Shown piece by piece: positions 24,348 through 33,176 of a stretch of 64,000 nt of DNA (within the stretch, counting starts at the first letter, position 1; every line of letters begins with the position of its first letter). The DNA comes from Streptomyces natalensis ATCC 27448. Lineage in GTDB: Bacteria; Actinomycetota; Actinomycetes; Streptomycetales; Streptomycetaceae. Made by a program: the position numbers and the translations under genes. The stretch spans positions 248,001-312,000 of the forward strand of contig NZ_JRKI01000003.1 in the NCBI RefSeq assembly GCF_000935125.1, given 5' to 3'. The notes beneath the pieces were generated by a model, which was not told the DNA's origin, ran no database searches, and worked only from the letters and a program-made list of their open reading frames with translations.

Positions 24348-25469
24348 ATGAGCCTGACCCTGAGGACCATCAGTCGAGAGCAGCATCTGGCATACATCCA
24401 GAGCCTGCCCGCGGCCAGCCACATGCAGGTTCCTGCCTGGGCCGACGTCAAGGCCGAATGGCGTGCGGAAAGCCTGGGCTGGTTCGACGCGGCCGGTGAG
24501 CTGGTCGGCGCCGGCCTCGTTCTCTACCGCCAGGTGCCCCGGGTCAAGCGCTACCTCGCCTACCTCCCCGAGGGCCCGGTCATCAACTGGTACGCACCGA
24601 ATCTTCAGGACTGGCTGCAGCCGATGCTCGCGCACCTCAAGCAGCAGGGTGCCTTCACCGTGAAGATGGGCCCGCCGGTGATCATCCGGCGCTGGGACGC
24701 CGCGGCGATCAAGTCGGGCATCCAGAACCAGGACGTCAAGCGTCTGCGGGACGTCGAGGCCACGCACATCGAGCCGCGCGCCTTCGAGGTCGCCGACCAG
24801 CTGCGCCGGATGGGCTGGCAGCAGGGTGAGGACGGCGGTGCCGGCTTCGCCGATGTCCAGCCCCGCTATGTCTTCCAGGTGCCGCTCGCCGAGCGCAGCC
24901 TGGAGGAGGTCCACAAGGGCTTCAACCAGCTGTGGCGCCGCAACATCAAGAAGGCCGAGAAGGCCGGCGTCGAGGTCGTCGAGGGCGGCTACGACGACCT
25001 TGCCGAATGGCAGCGGCTGTACGAGATCACCGCGGAGCGCGACCGCTTCCGGCCGCGGCCGCTCGGCTACTTCCAGCGTATGTGGACGGCCCTCAACACC
25101 GAGGACCCCAACCGCATGCGCCTGTACTTCGCGCGGCACGACGGCGTGAACCTCTCCGCCGCCACCATGCTGGTCGTCGGCGGTCACGTCTGGTACTCCT
25201 ACGGTGCCTCCGACAACATCGGCCGTGAGGTCCGTCCCTCCAACGCGATGCAGTGGCGGATGCTGCAGGACGCCTACAAGCTCGGCGCCTCGGTCTACGA
25301 CCTTCGCGGCATCAGCGACTCCCTGGACGAGAACGACCATCTCTTCGGCCTGATCCAGTTCAAGGTCGGCACCGGTGGGCAGGCGGCGGAGTACCTCGGC
25401 GAGTGGGACTTCCCGCTCAACAAGCTGATGCAGAAGGCGTTCGACTTCTATATGACGCACCGCGGATAG
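24348..25469 (+). CDS. femX: FemABX-family aminoacyltransferase (peptidoglycan bridge)
   Basis: A 373-residue non-ribosomal peptidyl transferase with twin GNAT-like domains. Early residues (HMQVPAWADVKAEWRAESLGW) and the middle block FNQLWRRNIKKAEKAGVEV are typical of FemX/VanK-type enzymes. WYSYGASDNIGREVRPSNAMQWRMLQDA near residues 284-311 is the second-domain signature. In Streptomyces, FemX adds the first Gly to LL-DAP of the cell-wall precursor using Gly-tRNA; I assign that role by analogy. There is no coiled-coil arm like that of staphylococcal FemA. The alanine-racemase-like gene follows 77 bases later on the same strand, and the pair is probably co-transcribed. Confidence 0.9.
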   Translation: MSLTLRTISREQHLAYIQSLPAASHMQVPAWADVKAEWRAESLGWFDAAGELVGAGLVLYRQVPRVKRYLAYLPEGPVINWYAPNLQDWLQPMLAHLKQQGAFTVKMGPPVIIRRWDAAAIKSGIQNQDVKRLRDVEATHIEPRAFEVADQLRRMGWQQGEDGGAGFADVQPRYVFQVPLAERSLEEVHKGFNQLWRRNIKKAEKAGVEVVEGGYDDLAEWQRLYEITAERDRFRPRPLGYFQRMWTALNTEDPNRMRLYFARHDGVNLSAATMLVVGGHVWYSYGASDNIGREVRPSNAMQWRMLQDAYKLGASVYDLRGISDSLDENDHLFGLIQFKVGTGGQAAEYLGEWDFPLNKLMQKAFDFYMTHRG

Positions 25470-25546
25470 CCTGCGCACGGCCGACAGCTCCACCGCACCG
25501 TTCGTACCCTGATTCACCCAGCTACGAGAAAGGTCCCGGGCCCGGC

Positions 25547-26578
25547 ATGGCGCTCACTCTTTACGTCGACACCGCGCGCTGGCGGGCACACCAGCAGAGC
25601 GTGCTCCAGCAGTTCCCCGGGCTCGTCCCGGTCTGCAAAGGCAACGGTTACGGCTTCGGTCATGAGCGTCTGGCGGAGGAGGCCACCCGCCTCGGGTCCG
25701 ACATCCTCGCGGTCGGTACGACCTATGAAGCGGCCCGCATCAAGGACTTCTTCAGCGGCGATCTGCTCGTCCTGACCCCGTTCCGGCACGGCGAGGAGCC
25801 GGTGCCGCTGCCGGACCGGGCGATCCGTTCGGTCTCCTCGGTCGAGGGGGTGGGCGGCCTGGTCGGTGCCCGGGTCGTCATCGAGGTCATGAGCAGCATG
25901 AAGCGGCACGGCGTCAAGGCAGAGGACCTGCCGAAGCTGGCCGCGGCCATCGAGGACGTCCGGCTCGAAGGGTTTGCGATCCACCTGCCGCTGGACCGCA
26001 CCGACGGGTCCGACGCGGTCGAGGAGGTCATCGGCTGGATGGACCGGCTGCGCGCCGCCCGCCTCCCGCTGCACACCATGTTCGTGAGCCACCTCAAGGC
26101 CCAGGACCTCGCCCGGCTCCAGCAGCAGTTCCCGCAGACCCACTTCCGTGCCCGGATCGGCACGCGGCTGTGGCTCGGCGACCACGAGGCCACGGAGTAC
26201 CGCGGCGCGGTACTCGACGTGACCCGGATCGCCAAGGGGGAGCGTTTTGGATACCGGCAGCAGAAGGCGACCTCCGACGGCTACTTGGTCGTGGTCGCAG
26301 GCGGCACCTCGCACGGCGTCGGTCTGGAGTCCCCCAAGGCGCTGCACGGTGTGATGCCCCGGGCCAAGGGCGTGGCACGGGCCGGCCTGGCCACCGTCAA
26401 CCGCAATCTGTCGCCGTATGTATGGGGCGGTAAGCAGCGCTGGTTCGCCGAACCGCCGCATATGCAGGTGTCCATCCTCTTCGTGCCGGGGGATGCCCCC
26501 GAGCCCCAGGTCGGCGAGGAACTGGTGGCTCACCTGCGGCACACCACCACCCAGTACGACCGCCTCGTGGACCGCTGA
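25547..26578 (+). CDS. Alanine-racemase-like PLP protein
   Basis: A 343-residue protein with the TIM-barrel PLP domain of alanine racemases. The PLP lysine is in VPVCKGNGYGFGHERLA (about residues 28-43), and the barrel continues through VIEVMSSMKRHG and the RIGTRLWLGD strand that replaces the usual R-x-G-x-x-x-Y-G. It is shorter than Alr (about 370-390) and its C-terminal beta domain is divergent, lacking the usual catalytic Tyr context. Racemase activity is therefore uncertain. Following femX, a role in supplying or sensing D-alanine or another amino acid for the cell wall is plausible. The canonical alr is expected elsewhere. Confidence 0.82.
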   Translation: MALTLYVDTARWRAHQQSVLQQFPGLVPVCKGNGYGFGHERLAEEATRLGSDILAVGTTYEAARIKDFFSGDLLVLTPFRHGEEPVPLPDRAIRSVSSVEGVGGLVGARVVIEVMSSMKRHGVKAEDLPKLAAAIEDVRLEGFAIHLPLDRTDGSDAVEEVIGWMDRLRAARLPLHTMFVSHLKAQDLARLQQQFPQTHFRARIGTRLWLGDHEATEYRGAVLDVTRIAKGERFGYRQQKATSDGYLVVVAGGTSHGVGLESPKALHGVMPRAKGVARAGLATVNRNLSPYVWGGKQRWFAEPPHMQVSILFVPGDAPEPQVGEELVAHLRHTTTQYDRLVDR

Positions 26579-26598
26579 TCCCGCCTCTGTCACGCCAA

Positions 26599-26637
26599 GG
26601 GCCCGGTGCCGCAGACCTGCTCTGCGGCACCGGGCCC
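26599..26637. terminator. Bidirectional terminator
   Basis: A perfect 17-base stem (GGGCCCGGTGCCGCAGA and its complement) with a 5-base loop between the convergent racemase-like gene and the GT87 gene. Confidence 0.88.
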
Positions 26638-26654
26638 CGCGTATATCCGTCGGC

Positions 26655-28145
26655 TCACTTCCGTACCGCACCCCAGCGCACCATCGGCGCCCCTTCGAAG
26701 TGCGCCGCATGCCGTGGCGAAGTGGCTGCCTGGCCGAGCACGAACACATCGGTTGCCCGGTCCAGGACACCGCCGGAGGGATCATCGTCCCCGTCCCTGC
26801 GCACCACATCGCGCTCCGGCATCAGGATGTCCCGTACGACCACCGCGCACAGGTAGAGCGTGCCGAGCAGGTGCAGCACGATCGCGAGCTGATAGCCCTC
26901 GGGCGGCAGACCCTGATGCTTCTCACCGTCGCTGGTGTAGGCGAGGTACATCCAGATCCCCAGGTAGTACATGACCTCGCAGCCCTGCCAGATCAGGAAG
27001 TCCCGCCAGCGCGGACGGGCCAGCACGGCGAGCGGGATCAGCCACAGGACGTACTGCGGTGAGTAGACCTTGTTGGTGAGGATGAACAGCGCCACGACGA
27101 GAAAGGCGAGCTGCGCGAAGCGTGGCCGGCGCGGCGCGTAGAGGGTCAGCAGCCCGATGACGCCACAGCCGACGATCATCAGCAGCGTGGCGTAGACATT
27201 CGCGTTCTCCAGGGGATTCCCGGTGCGCTGCGAGATCAGCAGCCACAGCGAACCGAAGTCGACCGGCCGTTCCTGGCTGAAGGTGTAGAACTTCGCCCAG
27301 CCTTCCCGGATATGGAATCCCGTCGCATCGTGCGCGATCATGACCGGCAGATTCACCACGAGCCAGGCCGCCACGGCACCGCTCAGGGCCCTGCCGTACG
27401 CCCGCCAGGCTCCGGCGCGCCAGCAAAGCACCAGGAGCGGCCCCAGCAACAGCACGGGGTACAGCTTCGCCGCGGTCGCCAGGCCGATCAGGACTCCGGC
27501 CGTCAGAGGGCGGCTGCGCGACCACATCAGCATCCCCGCGGCCGTCAGGGCGACCGCGAGCAGGTCCCAGTTGATGGTGGCGGTGAGCGCGAAGGCCGGT
27601 GCCAGGGCAACCAGCAGACCGTCCCAGGGACGGCGGCGATGGGTGCGGGCCACGCAGACCGCCATGACGGCGGCGCACGCCATCAGCATCCCGGCATTGA
27701 CCAGCCAGTAGATCTGCTCACTGGATACGCGGTCCTGGATCGTCTCCGGGTGCGGCGTCATCCATGAGGCGACCTCCATGAAGAGCCCGGTCAGTACGGG
27801 GTACTCGAGATACTCCATGTCGCCGGGCAGCCGCTGGAAATACGGGATGAGTCCATCGGCGAAACCCCGTCCCACGTAGAGATGGGGGATGTCGGAGTAA
27901 CAAGCGTGGGCGTACTGTGCCGTGGCCCCGAAGAACCATCCGCCGTTGTAGCAGGGCAGCTTCTGCACCATCCCGAGCGCGAACATCCCGATGGCGACCA
28001 GCGCGATGAGGCGAACCGGCGTCAGCCAGCTCGTTCCGAGCAGCGCCCGTCGGCCGATCGGGCCTCCGATCAGCTCGCTCCCGGCGGCCGCTACCTCATC
28101 CCGCTTCGTCGGCCGTACAGGCTCATCCCGTCCCACGCTCGTCAT
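26655..28145 (-). CDS. GT87-type polyprenyl-phosphate glycosyltransferase
   Basis: A 496-residue membrane protein with about ten to twelve helices, resembling the GT-C fold family GT87 (DUF2029), which includes mycobacterial mannosyltransferases that use polyprenyl-phosphomannose. After the first helix comes an extracytoplasmic segment with CYNGG and HLYVGRGFADGLIPYF, where the acidic/Tyr-rich loop is the usual catalytic site. The YSPQYVLWLIPLAVL helix near the end is typical. The acceptor is unknown: glycolipid or cell-surface protein. ATG 28145 is favoured over the longer frame at 28229. It is downstream of the PBP gene on the same strand, with two parS sites between. Confidence 0.82.
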   Translation of the reverse strand: MTSVGRDEPVRPTKRDEVAAAGSELIGGPIGRRALLGTSWLTPVRLIALVAIGMFALGMVQKLPCYNGGWFFGATAQYAHACYSDIPHLYVGRGFADGLIPYFQRLPGDMEYLEYPVLTGLFMEVASWMTPHPETIQDRVSSEQIYWLVNAGMLMACAAVMAVCVARTHRRRPWDGLLVALAPAFALTATINWDLLAVALTAAGMLMWSRSRPLTAGVLIGLATAAKLYPVLLLGPLLVLCWRAGAWRAYGRALSGAVAAWLVVNLPVMIAHDATGFHIREGWAKFYTFSQERPVDFGSLWLLISQRTGNPLENANVYATLLMIVGCGVIGLLTLYAPRRPRFAQLAFLVVALFILTNKVYSPQYVLWLIPLAVLARPRWRDFLIWQGCEVMYYLGIWMYLAYTSDGEKHQGLPPEGYQLAIVLHLLGTLYLCAVVVRDILMPERDVVRRDGDDDPSGGVLDRATDVFVLGQAATSPRHAAHFEGAPMVRWGAVRK

Positions 28146-28229
28146 GGCCCCATCCTGCCGTACGGCCCTTGGCCGAATGGGGCGAAGCCCCCGCCCGGTC
28201 ATCCCGGGTCGGGGGCTTCGCGGATCCAT

Positions 28230-28243
28230 GTTTCACGTGAAAC
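28230..28243. other. parS site 6 (PBP-GT87 gap)
   Basis: A perfect GTTTCACGTGAAAC at the centre of a 24-base palindrome (28225-28248), just after the PBP stop on the minus strand. Confidence 0.95.
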
Positions 28244-28252
28244 ATGGACCGT

Positions 28253-28266
28253 GTTTCACGTGAAAC
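28253..28266. other. parS site 7 (PBP-GT87 gap)
   Basis: A perfect GTTTCACGTGAAAC in a 22-base palindrome (28249-28270). It lies within ten bases of the PBP stop codon at 28276 and could help end its transcript. Confidence 0.95.
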
Positions 28267-28275
28267 ACGGGGCGA

Positions 28276-30933
28276 TCATTTCTTCCGTCCCCCACCGGGA
28301 CCACCGAAGAGGCCGCCGCCGCTGGGATCGGGCGTCGGACTGCCTGTATCGCCTCCGGTGGCACCGCCGGGTCCGCCGGTGGTGCCGCCGGTACTCGTAC
28401 CACCGCTGCTGCACCCGATGTCCCACTTGGAGCAGGTGTCGCTCGGGCTCGGGCTCGGCGAGCCGCTGGGGGAAGCCGAGTCACTGGGCGTCGCGGACGG
28501 GGAGTCCGACGGCTGCTGCGACGGCGTGGGGGTCGGCGTCGGGGAGGGCATTCCGGGCTCGTCCACTTCGGTGCCGATGGGCACAGGAGTCGGGAACGTC
28601 TGGGGCGTGACACCGTTCATCGCCTGCAACATGTACTCGGTCCATACCTCGGTGGGCAGCGCACCACCGTGGATCGAGTCGAAACCGCCTACGCCGTTCA
28701 TGGACAGCTGACGCGGATTCTGAGCGTCCTCGCGGAACATCGTGATGGCCGTGGACAGCTGCCTGGTGTAGCCGACGAACCATGCCGACTTGTTCTGGTC
28801 AGTGGTACCGGTCTTGCCCGCGGCCGGCATCGGCAGACGGCTGGCTTGCTTACCCGTACCGTTCTTGACCACGTTCTGCAGCACGCTGGTCACGTTGTCG
28901 GCGATCGCAGGGGACATCGCCAGCTGCGGCTTCGGCCTGTCGAAACCAGCCTTGTCCTCGCCCCTGAACTTCAGCTCGGACACCGAGTACGGCTCGAACT
29001 GCGTCCCCGAGTTGGCGAAGGTCGCATAGGCGTCCGCCATCCGGATCGCGCTCGGCGTGGAGGTTCCCAGCGCGAAGGACGGGTTGAGGTGCTTGTCGAA
29101 GCTCTCCTCCGAGATACCCGCCCGGTGCGCCATGTCCTTGACGTTGGCCATGCCGACATCCATGGCGAGCTGGACGAACGGGGTATTGACGGACTGCTCC
29201 ATCGCCTTGGTCAACGAGATGTAGCCCCAGCGGTGGGCACTCTCGTTCTCCTGATAGAACGGGGAATTATCCCGCTTCAGGACGAATGTCCCATCTGCCT
29301 TCTTCACCTTGAGATGGTCATTTCCGTCGTAACGGCTGTCCTGTGAGATCGGCTGATAGTTACTGTGGCTGGTGCCGCCCTTCATCGCTGCGGCCAGCAC
29401 AAACGGCTTCCACGTCGAGCCGACCGGCACGCCGTAGGTGTCGGCGTTGTTGCTGAAGTGCCCCTTGTCATAACCCTCGCCGCCATAGAGCGCAACGATC
29501 TTGCCGTCTCCCGGCACCACGGAAGCACCACCGAACTGGACGTACTTGTCCTTGCTCCGCTTCTTCGGGTCGATGTACCGCTTGTCGACCTTCTTCACCG
29601 CGGCCGCGAGTTCGGCCGTCTTCTTCCTGTCGAAGGTCGTATGGATGGTGTAGCCACCCTTGTCGAACCGTGCCTCGCTCATATCGGCGGCATGCCTCAG
29701 CACGTACTTCTTCGCCGTGTCCATCAAGTAGCCGATCTGCCCGCCCTTACTGGCAACCGGCTTCGGCTGCTTGGGCATCGGGAACCCGTGCTTCAGGTAC
29801 TTGTCGTGATCCGCTTTGGACAGGTGATGGTTGGCGACCATACGACCGAGGATCCAGGCCCACCGCGCCTCGGCACGCTGGGTGTTCTGCTGCCGGGTGG
29901 CGTTCGGGCCCACTCCGCCTGCCGGGTCGTACAGGTTGGCGCCCTTGAGCACGGCGGCCAGGAAGGCGCTCTCGTACGGTTGGAGCTTGCTTGCATCCTT
30001 GTCGTAGTACGCCTGGGCCGCCGCCTGGATGCCGTAGGCGCCGCGACCGTAGTAGCTGGTGTTCAGATACCCCTGAAGGATCTTGTCCTTGTCCACCTGC
30101 CAGCCGACCTTGATCGAGATGAACAGCTCCTTGAACTTTCGATCAATGGTCTGCTCCTGGCTCAGCATGGCGTTCTTGACGTACTGCTGAGTGATGGTCG
30201 ACCCGCCCTGGGTCTCACCACCCCTGGCCATGTTGAACAGGGCACGGGCGATGCCCATGGGGTCGACACCCGAGTCAGTACGGAATGACGCGTTCTCCGC
30301 GGAGATCACCGCATCCTGCATGGACTTGGGGATCTCATTTATGGTGATGTTCTGGCGGTTTGTCTCACCATCGCGCGCCATGACCGAGCCATCGGACCAG
30401 AGATAAACGTTGTTCTGGGCCTTGGCCGCATTATTTTCGTCGGGAACGGTCACCACTGCGAGCGCGACGCCGGCCGCCCCGACGATCAGGCCGGCGAAGC
30501 CGACGCAGATGCTCGCCACCTGCTTCCAGGACGGCACGAAGCGGCGCCATCCGCTGCGGTTGGCACGCGGGTAGTTGATCCAGCGCTTCTTGCCGGGCCT
30601 TCCGTTGCCCGGGCCGCGCCCTCGACCTCCCTCGGGACCTTTTCCGCCACCACCGCGACGACCTCCGCCACCACGGCCGCCGGAGCCACCGCCGGCCTCC
30701 ATCTCCGCGGGGTCGGCCGACCGTCGTCGGCCGCCGCGCTGCGCGGCACGTCGGGCCTCGGCGCGTCCGCCGTACGGCCGCTCCTGACCATGCGGGTTCG
30801 AGGTGGGCGGAGGACCGGCAGCGGAGTCCCGTGAGGGCGCGCCACGGCGCCCCGATGACTGCTGCGCGGCACGTCGGGCCGCGGCACGTCCGCCACCCTG
30901 CGGCTGTGGCGGTTTGCGACGGTGCTCGCTCAT
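28276..30933 (-). CDS. Bifunctional class A penicillin-binding protein
   Basis: An 885-residue cell-wall synthase. Residues 1-135 are a long Arg/Gly/Pro-rich cytoplasmic tail and 138-162 the single membrane anchor. The glycosyltransferase (GT51) domain has SAENASF (catalytic Glu213, with Asn where most have Asp), GSTITQQ (244-250) and RKFKE (265-269). The transpeptidase has S506-TWK509 (active serine), S581-V-N583 and K707-T-G709. The last 120 residues are Pro/Ser/Thr/Gly-rich and probably extend into the wall. ATG 30933 was preferred to the longer Cys/Arg-rich frame. It polymerises and cross-links peptidoglycan outside the membrane. Divergent from padR. Confidence 0.95.
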   Translation of the reverse strand: MSEHRRKPPQPQGGGRAAARRAAQQSSGRRGAPSRDSAAGPPPTSNPHGQERPYGGRAEARRAAQRGGRRRSADPAEMEAGGGSGGRGGGGRRGGGGKGPEGGRGRGPGNGRPGKKRWINYPRANRSGWRRFVPSWKQVASICVGFAGLIVGAAGVALAVVTVPDENNAAKAQNNVYLWSDGSVMARDGETNRQNITINEIPKSMQDAVISAENASFRTDSGVDPMGIARALFNMARGGETQGGSTITQQYVKNAMLSQEQTIDRKFKELFISIKVGWQVDKDKILQGYLNTSYYGRGAYGIQAAAQAYYDKDASKLQPYESAFLAAVLKGANLYDPAGGVGPNATRQQNTQRAEARWAWILGRMVANHHLSKADHDKYLKHGFPMPKQPKPVASKGGQIGYLMDTAKKYVLRHAADMSEARFDKGGYTIHTTFDRKKTAELAAAVKKVDKRYIDPKKRSKDKYVQFGGASVVPGDGKIVALYGGEGYDKGHFSNNADTYGVPVGSTWKPFVLAAAMKGGTSHSNYQPISQDSRYDGNDHLKVKKADGTFVLKRDNSPFYQENESAHRWGYISLTKAMEQSVNTPFVQLAMDVGMANVKDMAHRAGISEESFDKHLNPSFALGTSTPSAIRMADAYATFANSGTQFEPYSVSELKFRGEDKAGFDRPKPQLAMSPAIADNVTSVLQNVVKNGTGKQASRLPMPAAGKTGTTDQNKSAWFVGYTRQLSTAITMFREDAQNPRQLSMNGVGGFDSIHGGALPTEVWTEYMLQAMNGVTPQTFPTPVPIGTEVDEPGMPSPTPTPTPSQQPSDSPSATPSDSASPSGSPSPSPSDTCSKWDIGCSSGGTSTGGTTGGPGGATGGDTGSPTPDPSGGGLFGGPGGGRKK

Positions 30934-31294
30934 GGAACGATTACTCCTCGGGCAGGCGCACTTTCTCGTCGCCTGAAGGCGGCAGTTGTCTTCAGGTCCC
31001 CCCGATGCACGGCCCGCTCCTGCGGTGCGGGCCGCATTACACCGAGGACGGGGACGCCAGTTATCGGCCCACGGTTCCCGGCAGTCTGCATGGCGCACAG
31101 ACTACGCATGGCCAAAACCTGCCCAGCGTTGAAATTCACTCCAAATCAGTCAGGTTGGCTAGAGCGATTTGGTGATGTGATGCCGTTCACCGTGCCCCCG
31201 CTTGTTCCACACGGGGCACCGTTCTATCGTCTGGATGTATCGAGTCGATACATCAGCACGAGATAAAGAACGCGCCAGACCAAGGAGGCGGAGG
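30934..31294. promoter_or_regulatory. PBP/padR divergent promoter region
   Basis: This 361-base gap has no gene. It holds the PBP promoter on the left and, at the right, the padR promoter with the palindrome at 31235-31253. The middle is less GC-rich than its surroundings (31100-31170). Confidence 0.55.
31235..31253. promoter_or_regulatory. Palindromic PadR-type operator
   Basis: A perfect palindrome ATGTATCGAGTCGATACAT, 42 bases before the padR start. PadR proteins bind ATGT...ACAT palindromes (usually with 8 bases between, here 11), so autorepression is likely. Confidence 0.7.
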
Positions 31295-31969
31295 GTGAGC
31301 AGACGTTCCGGCATCCTCGAGTTCGCCGTCCTCGGTCTGCTTCGTGAGTCTCCGATGCACGGCTATGAGCTGCGAAAACGGCTCAACACCTCGCTCGGGG
31401 TCTTCCGTGCGTTCAGCTACGGCACCCTCTACCCCTGCCTCAAGGCACTGGTCGCGAACGGCTGGCTCGTCGAGGAGACGGGCGATGCCACGGAGGGCGT
31501 GCCCGCTGCGGCACTGACGGGGCGCCGGGCGAAAATCGTCTACCGATTGACCGCAGCGGGCAAAGAGCACTTCGAGGAACTGCTCGCCCACTCCGGACCG
31601 GATGCATGGGAGGACGAGCACTTCGGCGTCCGCTTCGCATTCTTCGGTCAGACGTCGCGGGACGTTCGGATGCGCGTGCTGGAAGGCCGCCGCAGCCGGC
31701 TGGAGGAACGCCTCGAGAAGATGCGCACCTCCCTGGCCAGGACCCGTGAGCGGCTGGACGACTACACCCTCGAACTGCAGCGCCACGGCATGGAATCCGT
31801 GGAACGCGAAGTCCGTTGGTTGAACGAGCTCATCGAGAGTGAGCGCACCGGGCGCGATCAGCGCGCACCGGATCCCGCAGCGCAGGACAAGAAGTCAGAA
31901 GATGCGGACGGCCTGCCCCGGCACCGGGGTGGTTCCCGGCCGGATCCGTCCGATGACACCACCACATGA
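31295..31969 (+). CDS. PadR-family transcriptional regulator
   Basis: A 224-residue regulator. Residues 5-85 are the PadR winged helix: [24 protein letters not shown], then [22 protein letters not shown], with a wing containing [18 protein letters not shown]. The second half is a long helical dimer domain ([36 protein letters not shown]), so it belongs to the group with a C-terminal coiled coil. The Lys/Asp-rich end is disordered. GTG 31295 has AAGGAGG six bases away. It immediately precedes ino1 (47 bases) and the two are conserved neighbours in Streptomyces, so ino1 may be a target as well as its own gene. Confidence 0.93.
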   Translation: MSRRSGILEFAVLGLLRESPMHGYELRKRLNTSLGVFRAFSYGTLYPCLKALVANGWLVEETGDATEGVPAAALTGRRAKIVYRLTAAGKEHFEELLAHSGPDAWEDEHFGVRFAFFGQTSRDVRMRVLEGRRSRLEERLEKMRTSLARTRERLDDYTLELQRHGMESVEREVRWLNELIESERTGRDQRAPDPAAQDKKSEDADGLPRHRGGSRPDPSDDTTT

Positions 31970-32016
31970 GGCCCTGCGGTGCCAGGTCCTCATCGAGAAC
32001 ACAGGGAGCAACCGGA

Positions 32017-33099
32017 ATGGGTTCGGTTCGCGTAGCCATCGTCGGCGTGGGCAACTGCGCCGCCTCGCTGGTACAGGGCGTCGAGTACTACAAGGACGCC
32101 GACCCGAAGAGCCGCGTGCCCGGCCTCATGCACGTGCAGTTCGGGGACTACCACGTGCGTGACATCGAGTTCGTGGCGGCCTTCGATGTCGACGCCAAGA
32201 AGGTCGGCCTCGACCTCTCGGACGCCATCGGCGCCAGCGAGAACAACACCATCAAGATCTGCGATGTGCCGAACGCCGGCGTGACGGTCCAGCGCGGTCA
32301 CACCCTCGACGGTCTGGGCAAGTACTACCGCCAGACCATCGAGGAGTCCGCCGAGGCCCCGGTCGACATCGTCCAGGTCCTCAAGGACAAGCAGGTCGAC
32401 GTTCTGGTCTGCTACCTCCCTGTCGGCTCCGAGGACGCCGCCAAGTACTACGCCCAGTGCGCCATCGACGCCAAGGTCGCGTTCGTCAACGCCCTCCCGG
32501 TCTTCATCGCCGGTACCAAGGAGTGGGCGGACAAGTTCACCGAGGCCGGCGTCCCGATCGTCGGTGACGACATCAAGTCGCAGGTCGGCGCGACCATCAC
32601 GCACCGTGTGATGGCCAAGCTCTTCGAGGACCGGGGCGTCGTCCTGGACCGCACGATGCAGCTGAACGTCGGCGGCAACATGGACTTCAAGAACATGCTC
32701 GAACGTGACCGGCTGGAGTCCAAGAAGATCTCCAAGACGCAGGCCGTCACCTCCCAGATCAGGGACCGCGAGCTGGGCGAGGACAACGTCCACATCGGCC
32801 CGTCCGACTATGTGGCCTGGCTGGACGACCGCAAGTGGGCCTACGTCCGCCTCGAGGGCCGCGCCTTCGGTGACGTCCCGCTGAACCTGGAGTACAAGCT
32901 CGAGGTCTGGGACTCCCCGAACTCCGCCGGTGTCATCATCGACGCCCTGCGCGCCGCGAAGATCGCGAAGGACCGGGGCATCGGTGGCCCGATCCTCTCC
33001 GCGTCCTCGTACTTCATGAAGTCGCCGCCGGTGCAGTACTTCGACGACGAGGCACGCGAGAACGTCGAGAAGTTCATCCGGGGCGAGGACGAGCGCTAA
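32017..33099 (+). CDS. ino1: Inositol-3-phosphate synthase
   Basis: A 360-residue NAD-dependent enzyme that turns glucose 6-phosphate into inositol 3-phosphate, the source of mycothiol and phosphatidylinositol in actinomycetes. The N-terminal Rossmann motif is [16 protein letters not shown] (5-20). [12 protein letters not shown] and the [13 protein letters not shown] segment are synthase signatures, and the end ([16 protein letters not shown]) closes the catalytic pocket. Length matches actinobacterial enzymes, which are shorter than the eukaryotic one. AGGGAG sits upstream of ATG 32017. Together with the neighbouring thioredoxin locus, it supports redox-buffer functions, though not in one operon. 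Confidence 0.96.
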   Translation: MGSVRVAIVGVGNCAASLVQGVEYYKDADPKSRVPGLMHVQFGDYHVRDIEFVAAFDVDAKKVGLDLSDAIGASENNTIKICDVPNAGVTVQRGHTLDGLGKYYRQTIEESAEAPVDIVQVLKDKQVDVLVCYLPVGSEDAAKYYAQCAIDAKVAFVNALPVFIAGTKEWADKFTEAGVPIVGDDIKSQVGATITHRVMAKLFEDRGVVLDRTMQLNVGGNMDFKNMLERDRLESKKISKTQAVTSQIRDRELGEDNVHIGPSDYVAWLDDRKWAYVRLEGRAFGDVPLNLEYKLEVWDSPNSAGVIIDALRAAKIAKDRGIGGPILSASSYFMKSPPVQYFDDEARENVEKFIRGEDER

Positions 33100-33122
33100 G
33101 ACGTTCGCCGCACCCTCCTTTG

Positions 33123-33153
33123 CAGGCCCCTGGGAATTCCCCCCGGGGGCCTG
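33123..33153 (+). terminator. Terminator after ino1
   Basis: An inverted repeat CAGGCCCC ... GGGGCCTG with a GGG/CCC inner pair and AATT loop, 24 bases after the ino1 stop. Confidence 0.8.
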
Positions 33154-33176
33154 CGGGCTGTGTGAGGCTGTGCGCC

